Positions 1 to 7,652 are shown, counted from the stretch's first letter. The stretch is 14,148 nt of DNA from an uncultured Clostridium sp. (GCA_934755305.1 CAKVLD010000071.1:1-14148); one strand, 5' to 3'. The notes: a model not told the origin generated them from the letters alone. Translations and numbers: made by a program.

Positions 1-815
1 AGGTTATATTTTAGCTTACCACCTTCAAAACTATACGTACTTGGATTTGCCTTTACTCCATTTACATAAAGAGAATCTTCATAAAACTCTTGTCTTGGAT
101 ATTTAGAATTATCTTTATTTATTTTCGTATTTCCTAAAGTATCCACAATATATAACCCACTTTTTGGAGTTTCCTTTGCATCAACTTTAATAGTCCAAGT
201 TACTTCATTAGCCATTCTATCATAGATAGTAGCCTCTTTAGTAATGGTTGCTTTATCTGGATCATCTTTAGATGAATTAGTATCAAAATCAATCATTATA
301 TCAGTATTTTTGGCACCAACAGTAAAAGTAACTTTCTTTTTACCACCATCACCTATAGCATCACCATTAAAGCCAGTAGTAATAACGAAATTTCCTGATG
401 CCTTTAAGGATTTATCTCCAAAATCTTCAAATTCAATTGAGCCATTACCATTATTGTCTAAGAAAAAAGTACCTAACTTTATTTCTTTACCTGTTTTTAT
501 ATCCCTAACCATTATTTCATATTGTGTTTCCTCTGATTTAATTTCAATCGGAAATTTAATATTATATTTCACACCTGGTTTATATATAGAAGAATCAAAC
601 TTATATTCAAAGAATATTTTTATACTTTGCTTAACATCTACTTTTTCTCCTAAAGGTGCTCCATCTAAATCTGTAATGGTTACGTTTGTAATAAAGTTTG
701 AATCATCTGCCCTTACTAAGCTAGTTGGCATTACTAATTGTACAGACATTATTATACTGATAATAATACCAATTGCCTTCTGTAATTTTTTATGATTATT
801 ACTTAGTATTTCCAT
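1..815 (-). CDS. Cna-type surface adhesin, N-terminal part (runs off the left edge)
   Basis: I translated this open frame by hand from the ATG at 815; it stays open for 271 codons to the window edge, so the C-terminus is missing. Residues 1-11 are polar and basic, 12-35 are hydrophobic, and a likely signal peptidase site follows SLVRA (residue 36). The mature part is beta-rich and hydrophilic, with a TDLDGAPL segment near 48-55 and a stretch near 195-212 (ATIYDRMANEVTWTIKVD) followed by GLYIVDTLG at 220-228. That resembles the collagen-binding/Ig-like modules of Gram-positive MSCRAMM adhesins such as Cna. Known relatives continue with Cna_B repeats and an LPXTG anchor, which would lie outside the window. 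The ATG is preceded by GGGGGG with 5 nt spacing. The ligand is unknown. Family call fairly sure; collagen binding itself is inference. Confidence 0.8.
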   Translation of the reverse strand, partial: MEILSNNHKKLQKAIGIIISIIMSVQLVMPTSLVRADDSNFITNVTITDLDGAPLGEKVDVKQSIKIFFEYKFDSSIYKPGVKYNIKFPIEIKSEETQYEIMVRDIKTGKEIKLGTFFLDNNGNGSIEFEDFGDKSLKASGNFVITTGFNGDAIGDGGKKKVTFTVGAKNTDIMIDFDTNSSKDDPDKATITKEATIYDRMANEVTWTIKVDAKETPKSGLYIVDTLGNTKINKDNSKYPRQEFYEDSLYVNGVKANPSTYSFEGGKLKYN

Positions 816-830
816 GCAATCCCCCCACTT

Positions 831-857
831 CTACAAAAATCATCAAAATTTTTGTAG
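831..857 (-). promoter_or_regulatory. Hairpin in the adhesin leader, next to the RBS
   Basis: CTACAAAAAT (831-840) and ATTTTTGTAG (848-857) are perfect 10-bp inverted repeats around a 7-nt loop. On the transcribed strand the hairpin ends 4 nt before the GGGGGG ribosome binding site of the adhesin. No T-run follows, so it is not a standard terminator. It could be an operator or a translation-control hairpin. The role is inference. Confidence 0.5.
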
Positions 858-991
858 ATATTATGTATTCCATAACACATATCTATATACATGTAATATT
901 ACTACATTTTTACTTATATGAAAAGAATAAAAATTTTTATTATAATTTGGAAAGTGTCACAAGTTATAAAATTTATTGCATAAACAGAAAC

Positions 992-1031
992 AAAAAAGAT
1001 AAAAACATTCCTATCTTTACATGTTTTTATC
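992..1031 (-). terminator. Intrinsic terminator of the 135-aa gene
   Basis: GATAAAAACAT (998-1008) and ATGTTTTTATC (1021-1031) form a perfect 11-bp stem with a 12-nt loop. On the minus strand it is followed by a run of six Ts. It lies 10 nt after the stop codon of the gene that ends at 1041. The stem is AT-rich but the arrangement is typical for low-GC Firmicutes. Confidence 0.75.
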
Positions 1032-1040
1032 CTCTTTATA

Positions 1041-1448
1041 TTATCTTATTAAATTATTTAATTTTTTAAAGGCAATTTCCTTACTTAACTTTTTTTCGTT
1101 TTTATGTATATTTACTTTATAAATTACAGGACAACCTTCTAATCTCCAATTCTTCATATAGCTTGCATTAGCTTCTGTCCTATAATAATATTTATCATCA
1201 TAGGAATCTGAATACTCTAAATAAAAATCTATTGAATCATTATGTATTTCTATTTCATCTTTTGGAATAGTTCTTAAAAATATTTCAAAAAACCTCATGG
1301 GAATATTATAATTATATTCACCTTTTAGCTTTCTGCTTTCAAAAATAATTCTTTTTAATATTCTATATTTATCTATATATTCATCTGCAAGAGCTACTTT
1401 AAATACTGGTTCACATCTTTTATTTCTTTCTAGTTTTATCTTAATCAC
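1041..1448 (-). CDS. Conserved-looking hypothetical protein, 135 aa
   Basis: I do not recognise this protein. The frame is open further upstream, but the best start is the GTG at 1448, because AAGGAG lies 7 nt before it; the extra upstream residues would be encoded by leader DNA. The product begins MIKIKLERNKRCEPVF and is soluble, with many charged and aromatic residues and no signal peptide or membrane segment. It has an acidic tyrosine-rich stretch (SDSYDDKYYYR) in the middle of its C-terminal half. The gene is monocistronic: two terminators lie upstream and one directly downstream. A possible promoter is TTGTAT (1549-1554) with TATAAA (1527-1532), 16 nt apart. Confidence is in the gene being real, not in any function. 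Confidence 0.7.
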   Translation of the reverse strand: MIKIKLERNKRCEPVFKVALADEYIDKYRILKRIIFESRKLKGEYNYNIPMRFFEIFLRTIPKDEIEIHNDSIDFYLEYSDSYDDKYYYRTEANASYMKNWRLEGCPVIYKVNIHKNEKKLSKEIAFKKLNNLIR

Positions 1449-1526
1449 AATACCTCTCCTTATGCTTAACTTACTATTAAGTTTTGCACAAAAAAGAAAT
1501 AAATTCAATATTATATGTATAAAAAC

Positions 1527-1554
1527 TTTATAACTGTTAATAATATAAATACAA
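1527..1554 (-). promoter_or_regulatory. Candidate promoter of the 135-aa gene
   Basis: TTGTAT (plus 1549-1554) and TATAAA (plus 1527-1532) on the minus strand are separated by 16 nt and lie about 80 nt before the GTG start. The DNA is very AT-rich, so chance matches are likely. Confidence 0.35.
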
Positions 1555-1571
1555 TTGAATATAGCATATAG

Positions 1572-1608
1572 CAAAAAGGGAAGTTTTTTCGGAGAAAACT
1601 TCTCTTTT
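1572..1608 (-). terminator. Second (distal) terminator after the small membrane protein gene
   Basis: The arms at 1574-1587 and 1595-1608 form a 14-bp stem with one mismatch, followed on the minus strand by CCCTTTTT. The stem is nearly symmetric, so it could also stop plus-strand transcription. It lies 6 nt beyond the first terminator's U-tract and before the next gene's promoter region. Confidence 0.65.
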
Positions 1609-1613
1609 CCTAT

Positions 1614-1656
1614 ATAAAAAGAAAAGGCTATTTCAAAATGATTTGAAACAACCTTT
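1614..1656 (-). terminator. First terminator after the small membrane protein gene
   Basis: The arms at 1623-1637 and 1642-1656 pair over 15 positions (two of them G-U) with a 4-nt loop. On the minus strand the stem is followed by TCTTTTTA. It begins 5 nt after the stop codon at 1662. Confidence 0.8.
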
Positions 1657-1661
1657 CCTTT

Positions 1662-1946
1662 CTAACGTTTAATTTTATATAATGAACTTAATCCATTTAT
1701 AATATAAAATAAAGTAGAAAGTATAACTACAATATAAACTATAAAAGTTGACTCTATTTCTACGCTTAAAGTACTAGCAACTACAAATACAAATAATGAA
1801 AATGTAGCTAGTACACCCAGAATATGCATTAATCTATTTTTTTTAATATTTTTATTTATACTTCTAACTAATAAACTTACTTCATACAAGAAAAAGAAAA
1901 ACATACATACACATAAAAGTATGCTTACAGCTGAAATATTACTCAT
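1662..1946 (-). CDS. Small three-TM membrane protein, 94 aa, unknown function
   Basis: This protein is almost entirely hydrophobic. Likely membrane helices are residues 5-27, 42-61 and 65-87, with a basic loop (RSINKNIKKNR) near 28-38 and a basic C-terminus (YKIKR). The pattern suggests an integral membrane protein with the basic loop on the cytoplasmic side. I recognise no family. The ATG at 1946 has GGGAG about 8 nt upstream and a good promoter (TTGAAA-16-TATACT, 1981-2008) starting in the last bases before the exonuclease III stop. Two stacked terminators follow the gene, so it appears to be its own transcription unit. Confidence 0.75.
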   Translation of the reverse strand: MSNISAVSILLCVCMFFFFLYEVSLLVRSINKNIKKNRLMHILGVLATFSLFVFVVASTLSVEIESTFIVYIVVILSTLFYIINGLSSLYKIKR

Positions 1947-1980
1947 GATTCCACTCCCATCTATTTAAACACATGGTTTT

Positions 1981-2008
1981 AGTATATCATGTATTATAAA
2001 AATTTCAA
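1981..2008 (-). promoter_or_regulatory. Promoter of the 94-aa membrane protein gene
   Basis: On the minus strand TTGAAA (plus 2003-2008) and TATACT (plus 1981-1986) are 16 nt apart, about 35 nt before the ATG at 1946 and 4 nt downstream of the exonuclease III stop codon. Confidence 0.65.
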
Positions 2009-2011
2009 AAT

Positions 2012-2767
2012 CTATTTAATAACAAGTTCTACTGGACAATGATCAGATCCAAATATATCAGTATGGATATCAGCACTTACCAGCTCACTTTCTAAGTCTT
2101 TTGAAACTAAGAAATAATCAATTCTCCATCCTGCATTCTTTTCTCTTGCCTTAAATCTATATGACCACCAAGAATATATTCCTTCTTTATCAGGATTAAA
2201 ATATCTAAAAGTATCTATAAATCCAGACTGTAAAAGATTAGTAAACTTATCTCTTTCTTCATCTGTAAAACCTGCATTCTTTCTATTGTTTTTAGGATTC
2301 TTTAAATCTATTTCCTTATGAGCTACATTTAAATCTCCACATACTATTACAGGTTTATTCTTTTCAAGTTCCTTTAAATAATCTTTGAAAGCATCTTCCC
2401 ATGTCATTCTATAAGGAAGTCTTGCAAGCTCATTTTGAGAATTAGGTGTATATACTGTAATTACATAATAATTTTCAAATTCTAAAGTTATTACTCTACC
2501 TTCTTTATCATGCTCTTCTATTCCAAGTCCTAACTTAACTGATAAAGGCTCTTTTTTAGTAAAAATAGCAGTACCTGAATAACCTTTTTTCTCTGCATAA
2601 TTCCAATACTGATAGTACCCAGGTAAATTTAAATCTATTTGTCCTTCTTGAAGTTTAGTTTCTTGAAGGCAAAATATATCTGCATCTATTTCATTAAATA
2701 TATCTATAAATCCTTTTGTAACTGCTGCTCTAAGGCCATTTACATTCCATGATATCATTTTTGTCAT
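2012..2767 (-). CDS. xth: Exodeoxyribonuclease III / AP endonuclease (Xth/ExoA family)
   Basis: This is a full-length (251 aa) member of the EEP nuclease family, which cleaves DNA at abasic sites and degrades 3' ends during base excision repair in the cytoplasm. The catalytic set is visible: N8 in SWNVNGLRA, E36 in LQETKL, Y106 in YTPNSQ, D145 and N147 in GDLNVAHKEID, D217 in GWRIDYFLVS, and D242-H243 in GSDHCPV. The length matches Bacillus ExoA-type enzymes. The ATG at 2767 has AAGGAGAA about 7 nt upstream, and a candidate promoter (TTTATA-17-TATACT) lies in the gap after the ABC operon. I saw no terminator between that operon and this gene, so readthrough is possible. The family call is secure. 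Confidence 0.97.
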   Translation of the reverse strand: MTKMISWNVNGLRAAVTKGFIDIFNEIDADIFCLQETKLQEGQIDLNLPGYYQYWNYAEKKGYSGTAIFTKKEPLSVKLGLGIEEHDKEGRVITLEFENYYVITVYTPNSQNELARLPYRMTWEDAFKDYLKELEKNKPVIVCGDLNVAHKEIDLKNPKNNRKNAGFTDEERDKFTNLLQSGFIDTFRYFNPDKEGIYSWWSYRFKAREKNAGWRIDYFLVSKDLESELVSADIHTDIFGSDHCPVELVIK

Positions 2768-2801
2768 ATGCTTTTCTCCTTATTTCACTTTATTTTTTTA
2801 A

Positions 2802-2830
2802 AGTATATCATAGCTTACCTTATTTATAAA
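2802..2830 (-). promoter_or_regulatory. Candidate promoter of xth
   Basis: On the minus strand TTTATA (plus 2825-2830) and TATACT (plus 2802-2807) are 17 nt apart, about 35 nt before the xth ATG and just after the stop of the ABC permease gene. The -10 box is good, the -35 box weak. Confidence 0.5.
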
Positions 2831-2837
2831 GATTTTA

Positions 2838-3965
2838 TTACATATTACTTTTAACAAGCTCAATTTTATGTCCAGTAAAAAATACACTAAGACACAGTAA
2901 AATCAAACAAACTAATAAAACTCCACTTATCATAGGTAAGGTATCTAGAATAGATTTACCTTCTTGAAGTTTTTCTATAATCATAAATATCCATCTTGGA
3001 GGCAGTGCATTTCCAATCCTTTGTAAAGATTCACTCATAAACTCAAAATCCCAAAAGGAACCACTAAGCATAAATATAGGTACAGATAAGGCACTTGCAA
3101 AAGTGGAATACACATTTTTATTTTTTACAATTGATGCAATAAATACACCAAAAACTACTGCTAAAATTGACATTAAAGCACATGGTATTAAAAATAATGC
3201 TTTATTCTCAAATCCAAAATCATATCCTAAAACTAAATTCATAATAAAATACTCTATTGATGGTATTAATGCAAATATTAAAAATACTAATGAATAAGCT
3301 AAATAATAAGTTTTCTCTGTTAACTTACCCATAAATATTCTATCTCTAGTTCCTAAAACTTCATCTTCCAATAAAAATGCTGCTGAAAAAGAAGTAGATA
3401 TAAATATTAAATAAAATATTATGCCTATAGATTGTGTTATATTAGTCTTTTTCCCAAAATCATTTATTCTTTCATAACTTGGTTTTGAATCATTATAAGT
3501 ATCTAAAACATTATCTATTCCAACACTAGTAACATCAACATTATTACATATATCTACTAAGGCAGAAACTTCACTATTTAAAATATTTTTTACAATTGCC
3601 TCTGAATCGCTTGTAGACATACTCTTATATTTAATTTCTGGATAATCTCCATTTATAATATTATCTGTAAAATTCTCATCTAAAGTAAGAACCATTTCAT
3701 ATTTATGATAAATTAAATCTTCAATATAATTTTCATTTTTATCTAAATTAACAACATTTACTCCATCGATATCATTTAATTCATTTTCTATAAACTTACC
3801 AAATTCTTTATTATCATTATTAATTAAAGCAACTTTTATCTCATTATTGCTAACAAGTAAAACAGTATAAGCAAATATAATTAGTATAGGCACTATAAAG
3901 GTAGTTACTACAAAACTTTTTCTTTTAAATAATATCTTAGTTAAGTTTTTCATTAAGCTAAACAT
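2838..3965 (-). CDS. ABC-2 type exporter permease (second of the operon)
   Basis: This 375-aa protein has the ABC2_membrane_3 layout: one N-terminal helix (about 19-39), a long external domain (about 40-177), then five helices (about 178-198, 220-246, 256-280, 285-302, 343-364). Near the C-terminal end of the core it has the NALPPRWIF segment typical of this permease class. Its start overlaps the preceding permease's stop by 8 bp (3958-3965), and AAGGAGGT lies within the end of that gene, so translation is coupled. With its partner permease and the ATPase it should form a heterodimeric efflux pump; the substrate (drug, peptide or lipid) cannot be read from the sequence. No terminator is evident after the stop. 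Confidence 0.88.
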   Translation of the reverse strand: MFSLMKNLTKILFKRKSFVVTTFIVPILIIFAYTVLLVSNNEIKVALINNDNKEFGKFIENELNDIDGVNVVNLDKNENYIEDLIYHKYEMVLTLDENFTDNIINGDYPEIKYKSMSTSDSEAIVKNILNSEVSALVDICNNVDVTSVGIDNVLDTYNDSKPSYERINDFGKKTNITQSIGIIFYLIFISTSFSAAFLLEDEVLGTRDRIFMGKLTEKTYYLAYSLVFLIFALIPSIEYFIMNLVLGYDFGFENKALFLIPCALMSILAVVFGVFIASIVKNKNVYSTFASALSVPIFMLSGSFWDFEFMSESLQRIGNALPPRWIFMIIEKLQEGKSILDTLPMISGVLLVCLILLCLSVFFTGHKIELVKSNM

Positions 3966-5103
3966 TATCTATACCTCCTTTACCTCTTAAAGCTAAAACA
4001 AAAACAATAAGTAATACAAAAGTACCTATTACAGATGATCCTATAGACACCATAAAAGCATTTGATTCAGCTCCACACAAAATACTTCCTATAGATGCAT
4101 TAATCCAATATATAGGACTTAGTATAACTAAATCTCCTATTACAGGGATTGTAGTTATCAAAGATAAAGGTATATAACATCCTCCAAGGAAACATACTAT
4201 TATAGTAATAATATTTAAAACTCCTGAAACTGTAGTATCATTTTTTGATATAAGGCCTGTAACTGCTCCAAGCATAGAAACAAACAAGCCAAAACATACA
4301 AATATTAAAATAAATTTTAAAACATTTTCGCCCCAATCAACATCTAAAACATAAGTTGAATATAAATATACAGTTATAGTTTGCAAAAAAGCTATTATAG
4401 TACCTACTATTGTTTTTGCAAGTAAAAAGCTAGCTTCATTAGCTTTAGATAAAAATACTCTATCAATAGTATTAAGTTTACGTTCACTATATACAAGCTC
4501 TCCTACAGTAGATGAGATGTAAAATATAATTAAAGCTAATTCTGCAAAAGTATAATATTGGGTTGAGCTTAAATCCTCTAAACTATCAGAATCTTTAACT
4601 ACATACTCATCATATTTACTTTTAATAAGGTTTTGCATAGCTTGTGGATTTTCTTTATAGATAGTAATATGTGAGGCATATTGATTTAAGACAGATTCAA
4701 AAACATTTCTTACTATTTTACCTTTTTGCCTTTCTCCTGACTTTGGAGAATATACTTTAAAGCCATCATCTGTTATCTCCACATGAAAATATGCATTATA
4801 ATTATCAACATCATCCTCTACCTCACTTAATGAAGAACTTTCAACAAACTTAACATTTATAGCATCTTCAATGCCTTTCTTAGCCTCATTAAAACCATTT
4901 GCATATTGTGAAGATTCATCTAATGTATAGTAAACCTTAGAAGATTCATCATTTTCACTAAACATATTATTATTAGTCATAATATCCTTAAGGCCTAAGC
5001 CTAAAGTAGTAATTAAAACTAAAGGAAATACAAACATCATTACAATAAAACTTTTTGTTCTAAATATTTCAGTAAATTCCTTTTTTAAAATTGAAAACAA
5101 CAT
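3958..5103 (-). CDS. ABC-2 type exporter permease (first of the operon)
   Basis: This 381-aa membrane protein shares the topology of its neighbour: helix at about 19-38, an external domain at about 39-182, then helices at about 183-203, 225-250, 262-285, 294-316 and 350-372. The short amphipathic start (KKEFTEIFRTKSF) is characteristic of YhgE/DrrB-like ABC-2 permeases. The ATG at 5103 follows the ATPase stop by 10 bp; AGGTG lies about 7 nt upstream and AAGGAA directly before the start. The two permeases are diverged in sequence, so they are likely a heterodimer rather than a recent duplication. Substrate unknown. Confidence 0.88.
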   Translation of the reverse strand: MLFSILKKEFTEIFRTKSFIVMMFVFPLVLITTLGLGLKDIMTNNNMFSENDESSKVYYTLDESSQYANGFNEAKKGIEDAINVKFVESSSLSEVEDDVDNYNAYFHVEITDDGFKVYSPKSGERQKGKIVRNVFESVLNQYASHITIYKENPQAMQNLIKSKYDEYVVKDSDSLEDLSSTQYYTFAELALIIFYISSTVGELVYSERKLNTIDRVFLSKANEASFLLAKTIVGTIIAFLQTITVYLYSTYVLDVDWGENVLKFILIFVCFGLFVSMLGAVTGLISKNDTTVSGVLNIITIIVCFLGGCYIPLSLITTIPVIGDLVILSPIYWINASIGSILCGAESNAFMVSIGSSVIGTFVLLIVFVLALRGKGGIDNV

Positions 5104-5113
5104 ATTCCTTCAC

Positions 5114-6043
5114 CTACTCTCTAAGTGTTTTGCCAGTTAAAGATAAGAATACATTTTCAAGACTAGGCTCTTCATTAGTTATGTTTCTAATTATCCCATT
5201 ATTATTAACTACACATTCAACTATTTTGCTAACTGGATTAACATTTTTATCAGTAGAAACAGTATATTCATTATTTTCATAAATAACTTTATTTACACCT
5301 TCCATTAATAATATTTGATCCTTAAGGCCTTTAATTTCTCTAGCTAAGGTAAATTTGAAGGTGTTATTTTTAGATACTAGATTCTTAAGTTCTTCACTTG
5401 TTCCTTCAGCTATTATCTTCCCTTTGTCTATTATTGCAATTCTATCACAAATATCATCTACCTCTTGCATATAATGGGATGTATAAATAACTGTTGAGCC
5501 TTCTTCTCTTAACTTTAGTACAGATTCTAATATATGATTTCTAGATTGAGGATCAATACCTACTGTAGGTTCATCCATAATTATAAGTTTTGGAGAATGA
5601 GCTATAGCACAACCTATATTTAATCTTCTTTTCATACCTCCTGAAAATTCTGATGCTTTTTTCTTTCTAACATCACTTAAACCTACAAATTCTAGAGTTC
5701 TATTTACTCGTCTTTTAAGTTCTGCTCCTTTATATCCATATAATGAACAAAAGAAACTTATATTCTCTTCTGCTGTTAAATCCATATATAGAGCATATTC
5801 TTGAGGAACTATTCCTATGTTTTCCTTCCAATTTCTTATGTTATTTGTACTCTCATCATAAATTACTTCACCTGATGTTTTTGTAAGTAAGCCACATATC
5901 ATTTTTATTGTAGTACTTTTTCCTGCTCCATTAGGCCCTAAAATCCCATAGATACTTCCTTTTTCTATAGATAAATCAATGCCATTAACTGCTATAGACT
6001 CCTTATATTTTTTGAATAAATTTTTTGTTTCTAATATTTTCAC
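5114..6043 (-). CDS. ABC exporter ATP-binding protein (CcmA/DrrA type)
   Basis: This is the nucleotide-binding subunit that powers the exporter formed with the next two genes. Numbered from the GTG at 6043 (309 aa), Walker A is GPNGAGKST at 36-44, the Q-loop Gln is 81, the signature is FSGGM at 133-137, Walker B ends in MDEP with D157 and E158, and the switch His is 190. A C-terminal extension of about 90 residues is usual for DrrA-like proteins. The frame stays open to a TTG at 6061, but that start would put the GGGGGGAG ribosome binding site inside the coding sequence, so the GTG 7 nt after it is preferred. The promoter is TTGAAA-17-TATTAT at 6074-6102. Confidence 0.93.
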   Translation of the reverse strand: MKILETKNLFKKYKESIAVNGIDLSIEKGSIYGILGPNGAGKSTTIKMICGLLTKTSGEVIYDESTNNIRNWKENIGIVPQEYALYMDLTAEENISFFCSLYGYKGAELKRRVNRTLEFVGLSDVRKKKASEFSGGMKRRLNIGCAIAHSPKLIIMDEPTVGIDPQSRNHILESVLKLREEGSTVIYTSHYMQEVDDICDRIAIIDKGKIIAEGTSEELKNLVSKNNTFKFTLAREIKGLKDQILLMEGVNKVIYENNEYTVSTDKNVNPVSKIVECVVNNNGIIRNITNEEPSLENVFLSLTGKTLRE

Positions 6044-6073
6044 TAAAACTCCCCCCTTCAACTACTTTATTCT

Positions 6074-6102
6074 ATAATATACAAAAACAGGCAGCGTTTC
6101 AA
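6074..6102 (-). promoter_or_regulatory. Promoter of the ABC exporter operon, nested in the upstream terminator
   Basis: On the minus strand TTGAAA (plus 6097-6102) and TATTAT (plus 6074-6079) are 17 nt apart, about 30 nt before the GTG at 6043. The -35 box sits in the descending arm and loop edge of the terminator hairpin of the preceding gene. Confidence 0.65.
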
Positions 6103-6119
6103 TAAAAAACACTGCCCAC
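6083..6119 (-). terminator. Intrinsic terminator of the P-loop/S24 fusion gene
   Basis: GGCAGTGTTT and AAACGCTGCC on the minus strand (plus 6107-6116 and 6090-6099) form a 10-bp stem with one G-U pair and a 7-nt loop, followed by TGTTTTTG. It is the most GC-rich hairpin in the window and lies about 75 nt after the stop at 6194. Confidence 0.85.
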
Positions 6120-6193
6120 TGTAAATATATATAGCTTTATGGTACAAATTAACATAACATTTAATTGCAACATAAGGCTATAAATACTTATTA

Positions 6194-7612
6194 CTATTTT
6201 TTCTTAATAACTCCTATAGCTTTACCTAATACAAAGAATTCTTGATCCTTTGAAACAATAATAGGTGCATACAAATCATTTTCTGGTAATAATACAACTT
6301 TATCTTTTTCAATTTTTATTCTTTTTAGTGTAGCATTCCCATCTATATTTACTGCTACTATATCTCCATTAACTGGTGATGGATTTTGTTCTATAACTAC
6401 ATAATCTCCATCATCTATATTAACCTTAATCATAGAATCACCTTTAATTTTTAGGATAAACTTCTTGTTTGATCCCTTCACCCAATACTTTGGTAGTGCA
6501 AAAGTTTCTTCTTGAGTAGGATTAATAAGAATAGGTGCCCCTGCTGCTATATTATTAAACACAGGTACATCTTCTAATTCATTTTTATTATATTTCTCCT
6601 CACCAACTAAACTAACTTCATGACCATTATCTTCAAGAGAGAAATCAAATTCTCTTCTATGTTTTAAGTCAATAAAGTTATATCTATCATAAGTCTTTTC
6701 TTCCTTAACTTTTGGCATATTTTCTATATTTCTATTTAATACATCAGTTTTAAAGTTAAATATCTTTTTATTTGCTCCAAAAACTTTTTTACCATATACC
6801 CTACCTTTTTTAACTAAAGAAGAATATATATTTTCTGCTTTATCTACGTCTATTGATAAAGTTACTGTTCCGTATGATTTCTTGTTAGCTAATTTTAATA
6901 TAAAATCTAATTCTAGCTTTGATAATGACTCTACATTATCTGCACAAATATGTACATAAGTTTTTTTATTAAAGACTTCTACATTCTTTATTGCTTCTAA
7001 AATCTTGTCCTCTTCATCTTGTACACCTAAATTTTTAAGAGCTTCATTATAACTATTAAAGAAGGTAAACATTGACTTTCTAGCTCTAGAGTTCTTTCTT
7101 TGTCTTAAAGGTGCCCCCATTAATGTCATATAATCTTCTAATAATTCTACTCTATGATTTTTCATAAATTTAATTTCGCCTAAAACTAGATGAAGATTAT
7201 TATAGTCTAGCTTTTTGCAATATTTATATTCTTCTGCATTATTTGAAAGTGCAATTTTAAAAGCTTCTTCTTTTTGTTTTAAAGTAGCTGTCTTTTTTTC
7301 ATTAGAGTATTTATTTACAAGTTCAGATAAAGAAATAAAATATGGTTCATTATTTGAAGGTAAAAGAGACATGTAGGAATAATTATGTTTCTCTTTAACT
7401 TCTTTATATCTTTTTGCAAAACTTTCTTTTTGCTTTGCATTTTTATGAACTACTAAAATATTATCTTCCTCTTGAAAAGCAAAATTATTTACTAGCTTTA
7501 GTATTCTGTGAAGTATAGCTTCACTTTTTCCCGTATTTGATTTTCCTTTTACTATATTCAATTCAAATGGTTTGCTGCCTATAAATTTCTTTTGCATTCT
7601 TAGTAGTTTCAT
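6194..7612 (-). CDS. AddB/UvrD-like P-loop domain fused to a LexA-type S24 autoprotease
   Basis: The C-terminal ~125 residues are a complete S24 (LexA/UmuD) domain: the Ala-Gly cleavage site is A357-G358 (NNIAAGAPI), the nucleophile is S393 in KGDSM, and the general base is K430 in ATLKRI, with PENDLYAPI and FVLGKAIGVIKK closing the fold. The 37-residue Ser-Lys spacing equals that of E. coli LexA (S119/K156). Instead of the LexA helix-turn-helix, residues 1 to about 300 carry a P-loop (GKSNTGKS, 23-30) and a stretch at about 219-256 (YVHICADNVESLSKLE, then VTLSIDVD) that resembles motifs II-III of AddB, but with ADN where an active helicase has DE. The likely role is a RecA-responsive, self-cleaving DNA-damage protein; target and DNA-binding mode are unknown. 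The ATG at 7612 has AAGGAAGT about 8 nt upstream, and the gene is closed by a terminator. Confidence 0.88.
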   Translation of the reverse strand: MKLLRMQKKFIGSKPFELNIVKGKSNTGKSEAILHRILKLVNNFAFQEEDNILVVHKNAKQKESFAKRYKEVKEKHNYSYMSLLPSNNEPYFISLSELVNKYSNEKKTATLKQKEEAFKIALSNNAEEYKYCKKLDYNNLHLVLGEIKFMKNHRVELLEDYMTLMGAPLRQRKNSRARKSMFTFFNSYNEALKNLGVQDEEDKILEAIKNVEVFNKKTYVHICADNVESLSKLELDFILKLANKKSYGTVTLSIDVDKAENIYSSLVKKGRVYGKKVFGANKKIFNFKTDVLNRNIENMPKVKEEKTYDRYNFIDLKHRREFDFSLEDNGHEVSLVGEEKYNKNELEDVPVFNNIAAGAPILINPTQEETFALPKYWVKGSNKKFILKIKGDSMIKVNIDDGDYVVIEQNPSPVNGDIVAVNIDGNATLKRIKIEKDKVVLLPENDLYAPIIVSKDQEFFVLGKAIGVIKKK

Positions 7613-7652
7613 TTTATTTTACTTCCTTTATCTCTAATCTTTCATACATTAT

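Noticed and set aside
244..795. 183-residue open frame on the plus strand
   Set aside because: It is antisense to the adhesin frame, which has a signal peptide, recognisable domain motifs and a ribosome binding site; the plus frame has none of these.
831..990. Promoter of the adhesin gene around TTGTGAC...TATAAT near 940-965
   Set aside because: The TATAAT is consensus, but the best -35 match is only 12 nt away, too short to be used; no other convincing pair was found.
1449..1574. N-terminal hydrophobic extension of the 135-aa protein
   Set aside because: The extension resembles a membrane segment only because the leader DNA is AT-rich; AAGGAG sits 7 nt before the internal GTG, which is the better start.
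6044..6061. TTG start for the ABC ATPase, adding six residues
   Set aside because: The added codons would be the GGGGGG ribosome binding site itself; the GTG at 6043 is correctly spaced after it.
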